Positions 46,860 through 58,671 of a stretch of DNA of 64,000 nt are shown here, piece by piece. The notes beneath the pieces are model-generated. The model saw only the letters and a list, made by a program, of their open reading frames with translations, did no database searches and was not told where the DNA came from. The DNA lies in contig JANTQA010000032.1 in the NCBI GenBank assembly GCA_027625915.1, forward strand, positions 14,276,001 through 14,340,000, written 5' to 3'. The DNA comes from Anaeramoeba flamelloides (lineage: Eukaryota > Metamonada > Anaeramoebidae). Each line of letters starts with the position of its first letter. Position 1 is the first letter of the stretch. Made by a program: the position numbers and the translations under genes.

Positions 46860-47894
46860 TGTCAATCACAGTTTTTGTTGCTTTGTTTCATTTAATAAAT
46901 TTGAATTCAGTTTTTAAATATCCTTTGATTCAATTCTTTTCAAATATGAAATTGTGTAAAGCTAAAGAAATGTAATTCAAATTCTCGACTTTTGGAGGAA
47001 AATTGCTTTTATTTTTTGGAAAATTGAATGCTGACAAATTCATAAAAATGTTTTTAATGTTTTTGGTAACTTCCATCTTTTTGAAAATGTTTTTATGAGC
47101 TTTGAACAAAAGAATTTTATTGGTCAAAATACAAAGAAAACTTGTAAATTAATTGGATAATAAGGCTTTTGTTCTAAACAATTTAAATGTTTTAAAAGTC
47201 AGACAACAAGGATATGTAAAAAAATGATGAAAATTGAACCAAAAAAAGTTTAAAACTTTTTTTTTGAATTTATCAGTAATAACCACCTGAAAAAAATGAT
47301 TTTTGATCTGGGTGGGCTTACCAGTAAACATGTTTTTCCATCATGTGATCCAAATTATTCTCCAAAATAAACCAAAAAAAAAAAAAAAACAAAAATTCTG
47401 CATATAATAAACAATTCCAGGTTTGGCCATTTAGTGAAAATTTCAAATTACTCAAATTGCTTTTAAAGAATAAAAAAAGATATTTGGCTAATGAATTTGT
47501 TGCGAAAAAAGATATTTTTAACAATCAAAAAGAATCGAAAATAACAAAATTTGAAATTTATTACTCATAAATTTGTGTGAAAAAATTTTTTAATAAAATT
47601 TATATTTAAGGGAAATCTTTATTCCATGGATTTTTTTCTAAAACGAGGAGTAACTTACTCTCTAAAAACGATAATGTGGAAGTCCACTTCTTTTGGTTGA
47701 AAAAAAAATCAAAGAAATACAGTAAAATCATGGATCAAAGTATTTCAATGAAAAAAATTCAGATAAACAAAAAAAAATGATTTCAAGGGTTTCAATATTA
47801 AAAATTCGTTTTTGTAACAAAAAGCAAAAAATCAAAAATCATGATACATGACATTAAACCCCAATAATTTCATTATTGTTTCCCGAAAAGTCAG
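46860..47894. other. AT-rich intergenic DNA, no gene seen
   Basis: Short - strand open frames at 46930-47524 are biased in composition and show no family resemblance. Confidence 0.4.
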
Positions 47895-48056
47895 TACCAC
47901 CATAGTGAAATACACCGAAGCGCCAGATGGCACTGGGTTTTGCCGAATTCGACGGAATTGAGTAAAATCAAAGACTAATCTCTCTAATTTTAAATTATGG
48001 AAAAGCACTCGTCTGCTTTTTGTAATTCCCGTTTTTGTTTCGAAAATTGAATATAA
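47895..48056. repeat. Single arm of a family P foldback
   Basis: GATGGCACTGGGTTTTGCCGAATTC and the following GGAATTGAGTAAAAT resemble, in order, the reverse complement of the right arm of 15084-15345. It is more G+C rich than its surroundings. The partner arm is not visible, so this is a fragment. Confidence 0.45.
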
Positions 48057-48065
48057 ACACTTTTT

Positions 48066-48592
48066 CAGTCAAAGGGGCCCAGTTTTATTGAAGAAATGGA
48101 AGACATTCTATGAGTTTAATTCATTACTCTTATCAAACTAAAATTTTCAATTTTTAGATCAAAATCATTTTTTCTCATTTTGTAAAATTTTGTTTTTTTT
48201 GTTTTTTGCTTTTTGCTTTTTTTTTTTTTTTTTTTTTTTTAAAAAATTAACTTTGAAAAAAAATGTTTGAAAAACGAAATAAACATTAAGAAAAGTTAAG
48301 CTTTGTATATTCTTTTAAAATTCATACACATACAAGTAAAAAATCTTATTATCAACAATTTTAATTTCCTAAAGAAATTAAGAATTTTGCACGAGACGTT
48401 CCAATGAATGGGGCCCAAAAAATTTTTTAACATTTTTTTTTTTTTAAAATTTATGGTTTGTTCAGGGGTTTCTTTTATAATTATGGACTCTTATAAGAAG
48501 TTTATTATTTGTCGTATTTCTAAACAATCTATGTTTGGTTGATTCTTAAAAATAAAGTGACTTTTTCATTTTTGGCTGGGCCCCTTTGAGTG
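48066..48592. mobile_element. MITE, family J, with GGGCCC ends
   Basis: The 17-base ends CAGTCAAAGGGGCCCAG (48066-48082) and CTGGGCCCCTTTGAGTG (48576-48592) are inverted with one mismatch. The element is 527 bases and contains a T run of about 30 (48211-48240). No clear target duplication is seen. The CAGTCAAAGGGG end resembles the left edge of the repeat at 63296, so they may share a transposase. Confidence 0.75.
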
Positions 48593-50535
48593 AAATGGAG
48601 TTTAGTTCCAAAAAAGTTGTAGTTTTTTTTTTTTTTTTTTCATTTTTAATAATTTTATTTTTTTAAGTAGTTATTCACTTTGTAAATTGCTAATATAAAA
48701 TTAAGAGGAATATTAATATATAGTGAATCTGTACCTATTAAAGTTATTTCAAAAGATATTGAGAGAAAGGAGTAATTAAAGAAAATTTTTATCACAATAA
48801 AAAAAAAGAGAAGTAATAAAACTAATTCAAATATTAAAAATGAGAATATCATTTGCCTGTAAAAATTAAAAACTATTAAGGTACTAAATTATTACAAAGT
48901 CTATTTATCAAAATATTTCCATAAAATCAAACAATTTTAATACTTTTTTCAAACAAAATGAAGTAGGGACAAGTTCAATCAAAAAAAGACAATATGATTA
49001 GGATATAAATATTTTTTTTAATTATCAACTGTAGTTAGACTTTTTTTTTATTTTAGTAGTTTGTAACAAGATTAAACCCTCTTATGAAAAACTTTTTTTT
49101 ATTCTCAAAAAGAAATATATATATATATAAATATCAATTTTCGCCCATGAAAAATATCTTATAAAATTAAGATGATAAAAATTTAAATCCTTTTTTAGTG
49201 TAATTGAATACTAATAAACAAATTGAATTCTTATTAAAGAATTAATTATTGATTAAAAGCAATTTGATATATTTAAATGATTATTTGAGGAAAATAAAAT
49301 AATAGAGATAGTTCAACAAAAAAATATGTTACTATTTTTTTTTTTGGAAATACCTAATATAGAAAGTTAGAATATTTCAAAAATATATTAATTACGTTTT
49401 TATTTTTTTTTATTTGATATTGAAAAAAAAAAAAAAAAACAGAATTATTTATTCATAATATTATTTTTCATATTTTATTTTTAAGATTTTTAACTTTGAA
49501 ATTATATTCCCATTCACATAATCCAAAACTAAATAAATTGATTTATTATTAACAACTCGTAATTATTTTTGTTAATTTTAATATAATTTTAAAAAAAAAT
49601 ACGAGAGGAAATTATTGATTTTTTCATTTTCATTAAATATTTCAATAAATACCAATTAAGAGAAAAATAAAAGTTATTGATTTATGTTAAAATCAAATTG
49701 TTAATAAGAAAAATTTTCTAAAACTTCTATTCAACAATCAAAATTATTTGAAAAAAAATTATTTATAATTGTAAAATAATTTAATATACTACTTTGGAAT
49801 TAAATTAATAAAATCTTCTTTAATATATATAATAATCAAACATAATTTTTAAAGTAAAAAAAAATAAAAATTAAATTTCAAATATTATTCAAAGATAGAA
49901 AAATAATCTCTAACGAAGATATAAATATATATTGAATTATTTTAATTATTTTGAAAATAATGAATATTTTTTTTTTCTAAAATTGATTTTTTTAATCTAA
50001 ATTAATCAAATATTTAAAAATATTTTTTGTTTCAATCGTCCTTTTTTAAATTAATATTCCTTTTATCATCCTATATTTTAAAATTCAAATGAAAATTTTT
50101 TAAAATTCAAAAAAAAAAAAAAATTCTTGATTAATGGAACATGAGATGTTGGCTAAATAATTTAAATTTTAAAAATTATTTCCATAAAAAACTGTAAATT
50201 TTTATACTAAAAAATTCTCAATTATTTTTTTATTTTTTTCTCTGCTTTTTCCACGTCAGAATTTTCTTTTTTGTGGAAGAAGAGTTACAAAGGACAATAT
50301 ATGTCGATAAAATTACACTTGATTTCCTTTACTCATAATTCAATAAAATTAATCTTTCGTTTAGGAGTCTTAGGTCACCTAACCCAGTGTAAGTGACAGA
50401 CATAAAACAGATCAACAAATTGAGAAATCCTAATTTCACTTTATTACTTTTTCCAAAACTCTATTTGTAACAAGAACAAAAAGGAGAGTGAAGTGAAAAT
50501 TCTTTACGATTTTTGATTCAAAGACCAATAACAAG
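48593..50535. other. AT-rich intergenic DNA, no gene seen
   Basis: It contains T19 near 48622, a TA microsatellite near 49114 and an A run near 49425. No open frame was convincing. GAAGTGAAAATTC at about 50490 is a family K-type word. Confidence 0.4.
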
Positions 50536-50536
50536 A

Positions 50537-50870
50537 AAGTAACTTTCAAAATCAACTCCAATTGTTTAAATATACCCACTAACAAAAGAATTGTTCTGTT
50601 TGTTATTTTGTTGAAGGATGATTATTGTAGATGATTTGAATTGGTGTTTTTTTGTGTATTTTTTCTTTTTTTCTTGGAAGCAGTAAAATTTGGTAGTTTC
50701 GAAATAAAAAAGAAAACTATGTGCTCAAAAAAAAGACTAAGAACAATTTTGAAGAAAAAATTATACAAACAAAATAAACAATCAAAGATCTTGTTTATTG
50801 TTTTTTTACTTTGAAGGAAATTGTAAAAAAAGACTTTATGCTTGATTTTAAAATTTTCTTGCTGGATTGG
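50537..50870 (-). pseudogene. Inverted partial copy of the Rab1-like gene (intron 1 plus exon 2)
   Basis: Read on the - strand, this matches 51485-51803 almost base for base. It includes the unusual intron words AATCAAGCATAAAGTC and CAATAAACAAGATCTTTGAT, the acceptor (AACAAACAG) and exon 2. In the exon, AACAATTCTTTTGTTAGTGG is kept, but ATTGCAACT has become ATTTAAACA, giving an in-frame TAA, and the donor GTAAG has become AAAG. The copy is therefore a pseudo-exon. The similarity fades toward exon 1 on one side and at a family K-type word on the other. The two copies face each other around exon 1 of the live gene. Confidence 0.85.
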
Positions 50871-51342
50871 TTCAGTTCTCTTCTCTTGTATTTAAAAATT
50901 CAAAATAGTTTGTATTTCAATCTGGATTTTTAGGATTAAACTTTGAAAAACTTAACGAAAAACAAAAATAATATTCTCTTTCGTTAAAAAAATGAACAAA
51001 TATTTCTAAGTTTCGTTGCTAAAGTCTCAATTTCTGAATTGTTTTGCAAAAATCATCTAGAAAAAAACTTATTGTTTTTCAAATTTATCTTCGGGTTAGT
51101 GACAATTAAAGAAACTTGCAAAAGTTATGAAATAATCATTCGGTCGTCTAGTATTTGATTTCAGTGATATTGATTGAAATAATTTCGTCATATATTTTGG
51201 AATAATGAATTTGGCTTCAATCTGTTTACTGTATTGGATCTTTACTCATCCCTGAAATCAATTGAATATAATCCTATTATTTTGTTCCAAAATCTTGTTT
51301 CATTTTTTTACTTTAAGTTCAAATTTTCACTTTTCTCAAAAG

Positions 51343-54300
51343 ATGGATTTTAATACAGATTATGATTATTTATTCAAGATTCTTCTTTTAGGGGATTCAA
51401 GTGTTGGAAAATCCAGTATTATGCTTCGATACACCGTAAATTTTAGATTTTTTCAAAACAAACCAACAAAGGAAAACAAAAACAATCCAGCAAGAAAAAA
51501 TTAAAATCAAGCAAAAAGTCTTTTTTTACAATTTCCTTCAAAGTAAAAAAACAATAAACAAGATCTTTGATTGTTTATTTTGTTTGTATAATTTTTTCTT
51601 CAAAATTGTTCTTCGTCTTTTTTTTTAACAAAGTATTTTCTTTTTTATTTCAAAACTACCAAATTTTACTGCCTAAAAAAAAAAAACACAAAAAACACAC
51701 CAATTCAAATCATCAACATAAATCATCCTTTTACAAAATAACAAACAGGACAATTCTTTTGTTAGTGGGTATATTGCAACTATTGGAGTTGATTTTGTAA
51801 GTTGATTTATTGTTCTTGTTTTTTTTCTTTTAAACTTTTTTTTGTTCTACAAACACCAACAAAAAACAATTGTAAAGCTAAAATAACAGTGCTTAAAATT
51901 TATTTTTTGTTATTGGGCTTTGAGATTTAAATGGGACAAAATTTTAGCTGATTATCATCTTTTCTATTCGGCAATCTGTGCTTCATTTTCGAATTCTTAG
52001 TTCACAAAATATCTCAATATGAATATAATAAAAAAGGACCAAACAAATAAACAGTGAACACAAATTACAATCTATTTCTTGAAAACTCTTCTTTGTTTAA
52101 AAAGAAAGGGAAGATCAAGAGAAAATTTTTGCTATTTATCATTCAAACAACAGTAAATTTGTTTCTTTGTTTGGGATTTGAAATGAACCTTTTGAGATTT
52201 TAAATTACAAAACAGAATGTAATCTTGACAAATAATATGTAAAATTTTTAAGATACAACAAGTTTTTCAATTAAACATTTCAGGTTTTTATAACCATTTA
52301 AGTGTCAATAATTGGTAATACTAATCAATTGTATGGAATACTAAAAGATTAATACAACGCTCACAATAACATTCTGTAAGGCCACATGAGTTTTATTTCC
52401 AATCACCATCAATCTTCTGACTTTTTATTCAGAATAAAAACGTTCAAAAATCACTAATTTCCAGATACATTTGTATTGCTTTATTAAAATTCTCACTTTT
52501 CTAAAAATGGAATAAGAATCGGAGCAAAATGCCTCTCAATTTAAGGAGTGAACACAATTCTTAAGAGAACACCGCCTCTTTCTGTATAAGGTATTTCCAA
52601 AAAAGCATGGCATTTTTTTTGTAAATTTCATATAAAATAATCTTCTTTAGTATGTTTATTCGTTAATCAACAATATCACATTAAAGTTTAATATTAAACA
52701 CAATGAATCAACAACTTATGTATTTATTTTAAAATATGCTGGTTGAAATAATTCCAAAAAATAAAAAAAAAAATGTTTTTTTTTGGACAAAAAAAAATTA
52801 TTCACAACAATTTCAATAAAAAACCAGATCTACACAAAGGACACAAACGATTTTTTAACTATCAAATACACTTTTAATTTTTATATTCTAATTGGAAATT
52901 TATCAAGATTAAACCTATTTAAGAAAAAAAATTTTCAAAGATCAAAAAGAAAAAAATAAACGCCAATTTTCACAACAAAAAAATAAATATTAGATAAAAT
53001 CAAGATCAGAAAATTTGATATCTTAATTAAAGTAATGCCGTAATAACAAACAAATTGAATTATGACTAAGAATCTATTAAAAACGAATAACAATTTTGGA
53101 TATTTAAAGGGCAAATTTCTGAATTTGTTTTATTACTGGTATTTGTACAACAACTGTGAAATTTTTTCACTTGGCTTACAATTACCTTTTTGTAACAAGT
53201 CATCCAATTTACAACCCACTTCTTTGAGAACTCTGTTTGTAAAGAAAACATGAGAAAACTGAAGTGAAAATATTTTCCCATTTAAAATTCAAATAACAGT
53301 AAAGATATTTTGAAATAAAAAATTGCCAAGTTTTTTAGGAAATAGTTTATATCCGATTTAATGAGGCCTTTAATTCAAAGCGAATATTCCAGATACATGT
53401 GCTTAATTTAATATTGGCCTTCTGAATTAAACAAAAAAAAAAAAATATCCAATTTTATCAATTCAATTTTATCAAAAAAAACGATTTTCAAGTCAAAGTA
53501 CCCAGGTACAATGGATAAATTACACATATTTAAAGAGTTTGAATGGATATTCGAAGAAAAAATATTTATTTTGGGAAATTTCAAATTTGAAATCATTTTT
53601 TCAAATTTTTGTTCTTTTTTCTTTTTTTATTTTCTTTTTTTTATTTATTGCCTAATTATTTTTCAAATTTTTTTTTATTGTAAGATCTATCTTAACGAAT
53701 TAAAAACGTGTTTTTTAAAGTTATTGAAACAATGTGATTATTGTAGAAAAATCATATTGATCTGTCTATTGGGATTTTCTTTGATCTTCAATTAAAGATC
53801 AAAATTAATATTGTTGTTTTTCTCAATGTTGCCTCTAAGAATTTGGGTTTTTCAATTTTTAAGAAAAAATATCGATTGATTAGATTTACTTCAGACGTAT
53901 ATCAACTATTCTCTAATGTATATTACTGTTGTGGAAAAAAAGTGAAACTGGAAAAAAAGTGAAACACGGTTTTTAATTGGGAACATTACTGAAAACAAAA
54001 AGTAAAATCAATAAAAAGAAGAAACCAATTAACTTCAAATAATAACCCATTATATTATTTTCAATCAACCCAACAAATACAATCTGGATCTACTTGATTT
54101 AGTGAAATTATTTATGTGGTTTTGGAGATCTCAAAAATAGTCAATTTTTTGAACAAATTTTTAATAATTGATCAATCAAAGAAAAACCCTATCAAAAGAT
54201 AGTATTTGAAAAACTGTTATTGTGGCGAATACTTCACTTTGTTTTGAATTATTTATTTATTCTTTTTTTAATTGATCTTACTTTTCATTTTCAGTAATGT

Positions 54301-57055
54301 TCCCAATTAAAAACCATGTTTCACTTTTTTTCCAGTTTCACTTTTTTTCCACAACGGTTATATTATTTATTTCTTATTTATCCTTTAAAGGTCAATTATA
54401 CAAAATAATTGATATTTGGAAATTGTTTTGTTCCCCTTTCAAGAAACAAAGATTTTATATTACAATCATGATTAAAAAAATTGGCACATTTATATTTTGA
54501 AAATTATTTTCGAGGAATAATTCTACTAAAATCTAGTTAAATAAAATATATTTATTTGACTAACAAGTATTAGAAATTAAATCAAAAATTGAAATATTAT
54601 TATTAGTTGTTGGAATTATCAAATAAAAAACTAAAACAATTCAATCACTAAAGTAATAATAAATGAAATTAATAAAAATAATATTTCAAATTTCATAAAT
54701 AATCGAGGTTTTGATGATAACATTGTATTATCACGGCATTGACAATGAATTCGTGATTATTATTAAGAAACCGAAATCAATCCAACTTTACCGTGGAAAA
54801 TAACTTTAATCACGAAAAATCCATATTATATAGCGATAAAATCAAAATCGCGATAAAATAAAAATTATTTTTTGGAAATCACCCTACAAAAAATTCCTTG
54901 ACTTTTACAAAAACAGTTTTGAATTTTATACCCCCCCCCCCCCCCCCTTTAAAAATGTTTGAAAGTGTTTTTAAGGGTTGTAAATCGTCTATTAGTCTTT
55001 CAAAGTTTTGAAAGACAAAAAACTTTTAAAAACGAAATCAGTTTGTTTGCTAGTTGAAAATAAAATTTTTTTCTTTTTTTTTTATATTTTAACAAATTGT
55101 AAAATCTCCTGTGATTTTTATGATCAAACAAATAATCACCCATTTCAACAATGTGCTTGTATTTCTACTAATTTTTTTATTTTTATTTAATGGGGATATT
55201 GACTCCACAGTTAAATAATCAAAAAGAAGACAGTGTGCTTTTCCTTCTTATTGGAAATAAAAAAAAAAACCACTAAACTCTAGTTCAGTTTTCTGTGTAC
55301 AATACGAAGATAAGAGAAGAAAAAGAAGAAAACAATTTTTATAAATAATCTTAATAATTGATGATAGTATGTGACTAGGTTATTGAGAAAACTTTTGAAA
55401 AGTTATCCAACTCCTTTCAGCTTTCAAAAAATAAAGAAAATGTTGTAACCCAAGAATAAATTCTTTAAAGAACGCATGAAAGGTTGGTTTTTTTAAAAGC
55501 CTTTTTATTCAACATCAATTTATAATGCTAAGATAGACTGAGAAACTATTTATTTGCCTTTTGTTATTACTGTTGATAATCTAAATGATCGATCGATCTG
55601 TTTGCAAACAAAACAAAATACAATAAAACTCTTTGATCTGGTTATTGATTGAATTAATTTCAATTTTTTTTCACATTTTTTTTTTGATCAAAAAAATTTT
55701 TTCTTTTTAAAAAAATCGCTGAATTAGCCCAAAAACCCATCAACTATTAGATCACGATTACTTTTTTATCACGATTTTTTGACATTTATCGTGATTTTAT
55801 AGAATATCGCGATTTGCAATATCTAATTTTATGGTATTATCAATTATCACGATTATATGTGATATCTTGATTTTCTAAACTTAATCGCAATTGTTTTAAA
55901 CTTTATCTTGAATTAAAAAAGATATCATCAAATCCTCTAATAAAATCTTGATTTTTTGTCTTTTTTATAAAATTTACAAATATTAAACTTTTATTTTTTA
56001 CAATTTTCATCTCATATCTCTTTGACTATTTATATTTATAGAAAATACGAACAATTAATATTGATAATAAGAAAGTCAAACTCCAAATATGGGATACAGG
56101 TAAATGGCTTTTATTTTTTCTTTCATAAATTTTCTTTTTTTTTTTAATTTTCAATTTTTTTTTATAATTTCTTTTCTTTGCCCATTTTGCAAAAATAAAG
56201 AATTGAATACAAATACAAAATTATAATTTTTTTAAATTAACTCTTATTTACATCACAAACTTGTTATTTGTCTTATTTTAACAAATTTAAAAAAATTAAC
56301 CTCTTTTAAATAAATTTATCTGATAATTTTAATCATTAAATAAAAATAAAACAATTAAAGCCGGACAAGAAAAATTTCGAACAATTGTAAGGAGTTATTA
56401 TAGAGGAACAAAAGGAATTATACTTGTTTATGATATAACCAATGTTGAAACTTTCAATAATATAAAAAGTTGGGTAAAAGAAATTGATACTTATGGAGAA
56501 AATGTTGAAAACTTACTATTAGTCGGAAATAAAAATGATTTAGAAAGTAAACGTCAAGTAACAACAAAAATGGGTCAAGTAAGATATACACTTTCACTAT
56601 ATATTATATATATATCCTATCATCATTTTATTTTTTCTTTTTCAAAGTTAGTTTAGACAAAAGATTTTAAAAATCGTTGATATATCCCACTTTTTAGGGA
56701 TTTAAACAGTTTTATTTGTATTTTTGAAAATTTTTTTCGATTTACTTTTTTGAAATAAATTTTAATTTTAAAATTTTATTTTGTTTTTGAAAAAAAATTT
56801 ATAAATAATAATAATCAAAAATAAATTTCACAATTATAATAATAACAATAATCAAAAAAGAAATTAGCAGAAGAATTAGGGGTAGCTTTTTTTGAAACAA
56901 GTGCAAAAAATGACACAAACATTGAACCCGCATTTTTTGGGCTTGCAAAAAAAATAAAAGAAACTGAAATACAAACTGATATCCCCAACAGAGACAACAT
57001 AATCAAGCCCACAAGAGGATCTGAAATTAAAAGAGAAGAATCTGGTTGTTGTTAA
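51343..57055 (+). CDS. Rab1-like small GTPase (five exons, one 4.2-kb intron)
   Basis: Exons are 51343-51435, 51749-51796, 56042-56099, 56361-56578 and 56861-57055, all with GT-AG introns; the protein has 203 residues. Motifs: GDSSVGKSS, switch I TIGVDFKIRTI (the Rab1-type effector sequence), [30 protein letters not shown] and ETSAKN, ending SGCC for double prenylation. Rab1/Ypt1 proteins control ER-to-Golgi traffic. All key nucleotide-binding residues are present. Introns are 313, 4245, 261 and 282 bases; the second holds several transposons (see 53134-55943). The exon 5 acceptor is set at 56860 because a later AG would give an immediate stop. The start ATG directly precedes [11 protein letters not shown]. 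Rab8 and Rab35 are near relatives, but TIGVDFKIRTI favours Rab1. Confidence 0.92.
51797..53133. other. Left part of the giant Rab1 intron
   Basis: AT-rich intron sequence, with no gene on either strand that I can support. The first bases repeat the inverted copy upstream of the gene until about 51803. Confidence 0.5.
53134..53301. repeat. Short MITE, family K copy 2 (inside the Rab1 intron)
   Basis: It starts TACTGGTATTTGTACAACAA and ends TTCAAATAACAGTA, with TTTTTCACTT and GAAGTGAAAA paired inside. Length is 168 bases, almost equal to copy 1 (167). Confidence 0.7.
53486..54470. repeat. Dispersed repeat, family H copy 1, split by a family B element
   Basis: Blocks in the same order as 63291-64000: AAGAAAAAATATTTATTTTGGGAAATTTC, AAAAATCATATTGAT, TAAGAATTTGGGTTT, TTAGATTTACTTCAGACGTATA, then (after the family B element at 53926-54357) AAAGGTCAATTATACAAA and TTGATATTTG. 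The left edge GTCAAAGTACCCAGG is related to the family J end. An open frame of 94 codons inside (53511-53795) is F/I/L-rich and not shared by copy 2. Confidence 0.65.
53926..54357. mobile_element. MITE, family B copy 2 (inside the Rab1 intron)
   Basis: This 432-base element starts CTGTTGTGGAAAAAAAGTGA and ends TTTTTTTCCACAACGG, with TTA on both sides (53923-53925, 54358-54360). It is in the opposite orientation to copy 1: GTGGCGAATACTTCACTTTG here is mirrored by CAAAATGAAGTATTCGCCAC near 8161. The terminal block is duplicated (AAAAAAAGTGAAAC twice in each arm), which accounts for its extra length. Confidence 0.85.
54700..55943. mobile_element. 1.24-kb element, family L, with repeated ATCACGATT motifs
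   Basis: AATCGAGGTTTTGATGATAA at the left edge mirrors ATATCATCAAATCCTCTAAT at the right. Both subterminal regions (54730-54860, 55740-55880) carry many copies of ATCACGAT/ATCGTGAT or ATCGCGAT in both orientations. Clusters of short motifs near the ends are typical transposase-binding regions, for instance in hAT and Mutator elements. No transposase frame is seen. It contains a C17 run (54931-54947). Confidence 0.6.
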
Positions 57056-58149
57056 AATTTTAAAATCAATAATTTTTTTTAGATTTCTTTCTTTTTTCTT
57101 TTTCTTATCTATCATTTTTTTTTCTTTTTTTTTCTTTTACAATTACCCCCCCACGCCCCCCTCATCTCTTTTTTTTATTTTCTTAATTGTCAATTTTTGT
57201 TGATACAATTAAATAATAATTTATTAATAAATAAAAAAACAAAAACAACTTTTAAAATGGGATTTTTCGAATTGATTTTTGTATTTATTTTTTTTAAAAA
57301 AATCAAGATGTTTGTATATCTTTTAAAAAAAAAAAAACAATTATTATAAGATTTCTTATTAGAATCTAGAGTAAAATGTATTTAATTGACGAATATTTTG
57401 AAGATCCTGAGTTCTCATTTTAAATGATATTGAATCTAAAGGTATTGAGGCTATTTCATAAATCTGAAACCTAGTCGTACTGAAATAAATATCAGATTTT
57501 CTTCTTGGTTTCTTTGGCCGTCTCATGTGTAAACTTTCAAGAAAGTGTGAAATTGGATTTTTAATTTTGGAGTAGAGTTTCCTCGGTTTGCAAGTATTAT
57601 TTTAAATGGCAAGAGTCAAAAATCTTTTATATTATTGTTTAATAATATTTCAAATACACTATGTGAACTTTTTATAGCAGACTCTAATTAATTAAATAAG
57701 AAAAACTATTTTTTTTTCTAAGGTATTATCCTTAAATACAAGGAATATAATTTTTTTTAAGATTTTTATATCAATTGATTAAAAAAAGATTCATATGTTA
57801 TTATTAACTTTCTTTTTTTTTGTGCTAGTGTATCTTTTTATTTATGTCTTATTTATATTATTCTTTGTCTTATATAATTTTATAGTATGTATTAAAAAAC
57901 CAGAAGGCTGAAAATTTTTTTCTGGCAATTTGAACTACGGTTGTCCAAATCTTGACTACAGAAAAGTTTAATCCATCATCAAAATAAAAACCATGTATCT
58001 TTATTATAGAAGACCTACGTTAGTCGATCAAAGAAACCAACAATAAACCATAATTAAATATGGTACTGATTTCTTAAAGTTCTATTATTTAAAAAGAAAT
58101 TCAAAAAATGAAGGATCAAATTAAAAAATTTATCTCAAAAAATAGAGTA
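57056..58149. other. Region downstream of the Rab1-like gene
   Basis: T-rich 3' flank with a C-rich patch (ACCCCCCCACGCCCCCC at about 57146), then AT-rich DNA. No gene is seen. Confidence 0.4.
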
Positions 58150-58470
58150 AATTTTTAAAGAAAATTTTGATGATCAAAATTACACTCAATTTTAAAAAAA
58201 TTAAGAGTATTAACGAAAAATATTCAACAAATTGCATTCCTATTTTAAGTTTTACTGAAAATATCAAGGAATTTACTATCAAAATTTATTTTAACTTCGG
58301 TATAATATTGGGAGTATTTTTAATTAGATTTTTCATTGAAACAAGAAGAAAAAAATATGGATTATATTTTGAAACACAGACTAGAGATTTTGGTCACACA
58401 TTATTTTTTAATAACTGTAAAGTTTTCAAACAATCTTCAGATTTAAATAAAAAGATCTTAATGATAAAGG
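58150..58470. repeat. Dispersed repeat, family N copy 2
   Basis: It matches 16550-16930 in order: CAACAAATTGCATTCCTATT, a segment around GAAAATATCAAGGAATTTAC, TATATTTTGAAACACAG and AAATAAAAAGATC. A 102-codon frame is open here (58167-58475), but the other copy is not open in the equivalent frame, so it may be chance or a remnant of a transposon gene. Confidence 0.45.
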
Positions 58471-58671
58471 AATAAACTTTAACATTACTCGCTTAAAAAG
58501 TGAACATTTGAAAAAAAAGATAACTTTTGAATTAATGACAGGAAAAACTAGACTCCAAAATGAACAACAGATCGGGAAATTAAGCCTAATTCACTGGAGT
58601 TCTAAAAATTTTTATATATTTCCAATCTATTGAGATCATTTTTTTATTTTTTCATTTGAATATTTTTAAAT

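Noticed and set aside
58167-58475. A 102-codon frame as a gene
   Set aside because: It lies in a repeat shared with 16550-16930 where the frame is not kept, and there is no family resemblance.
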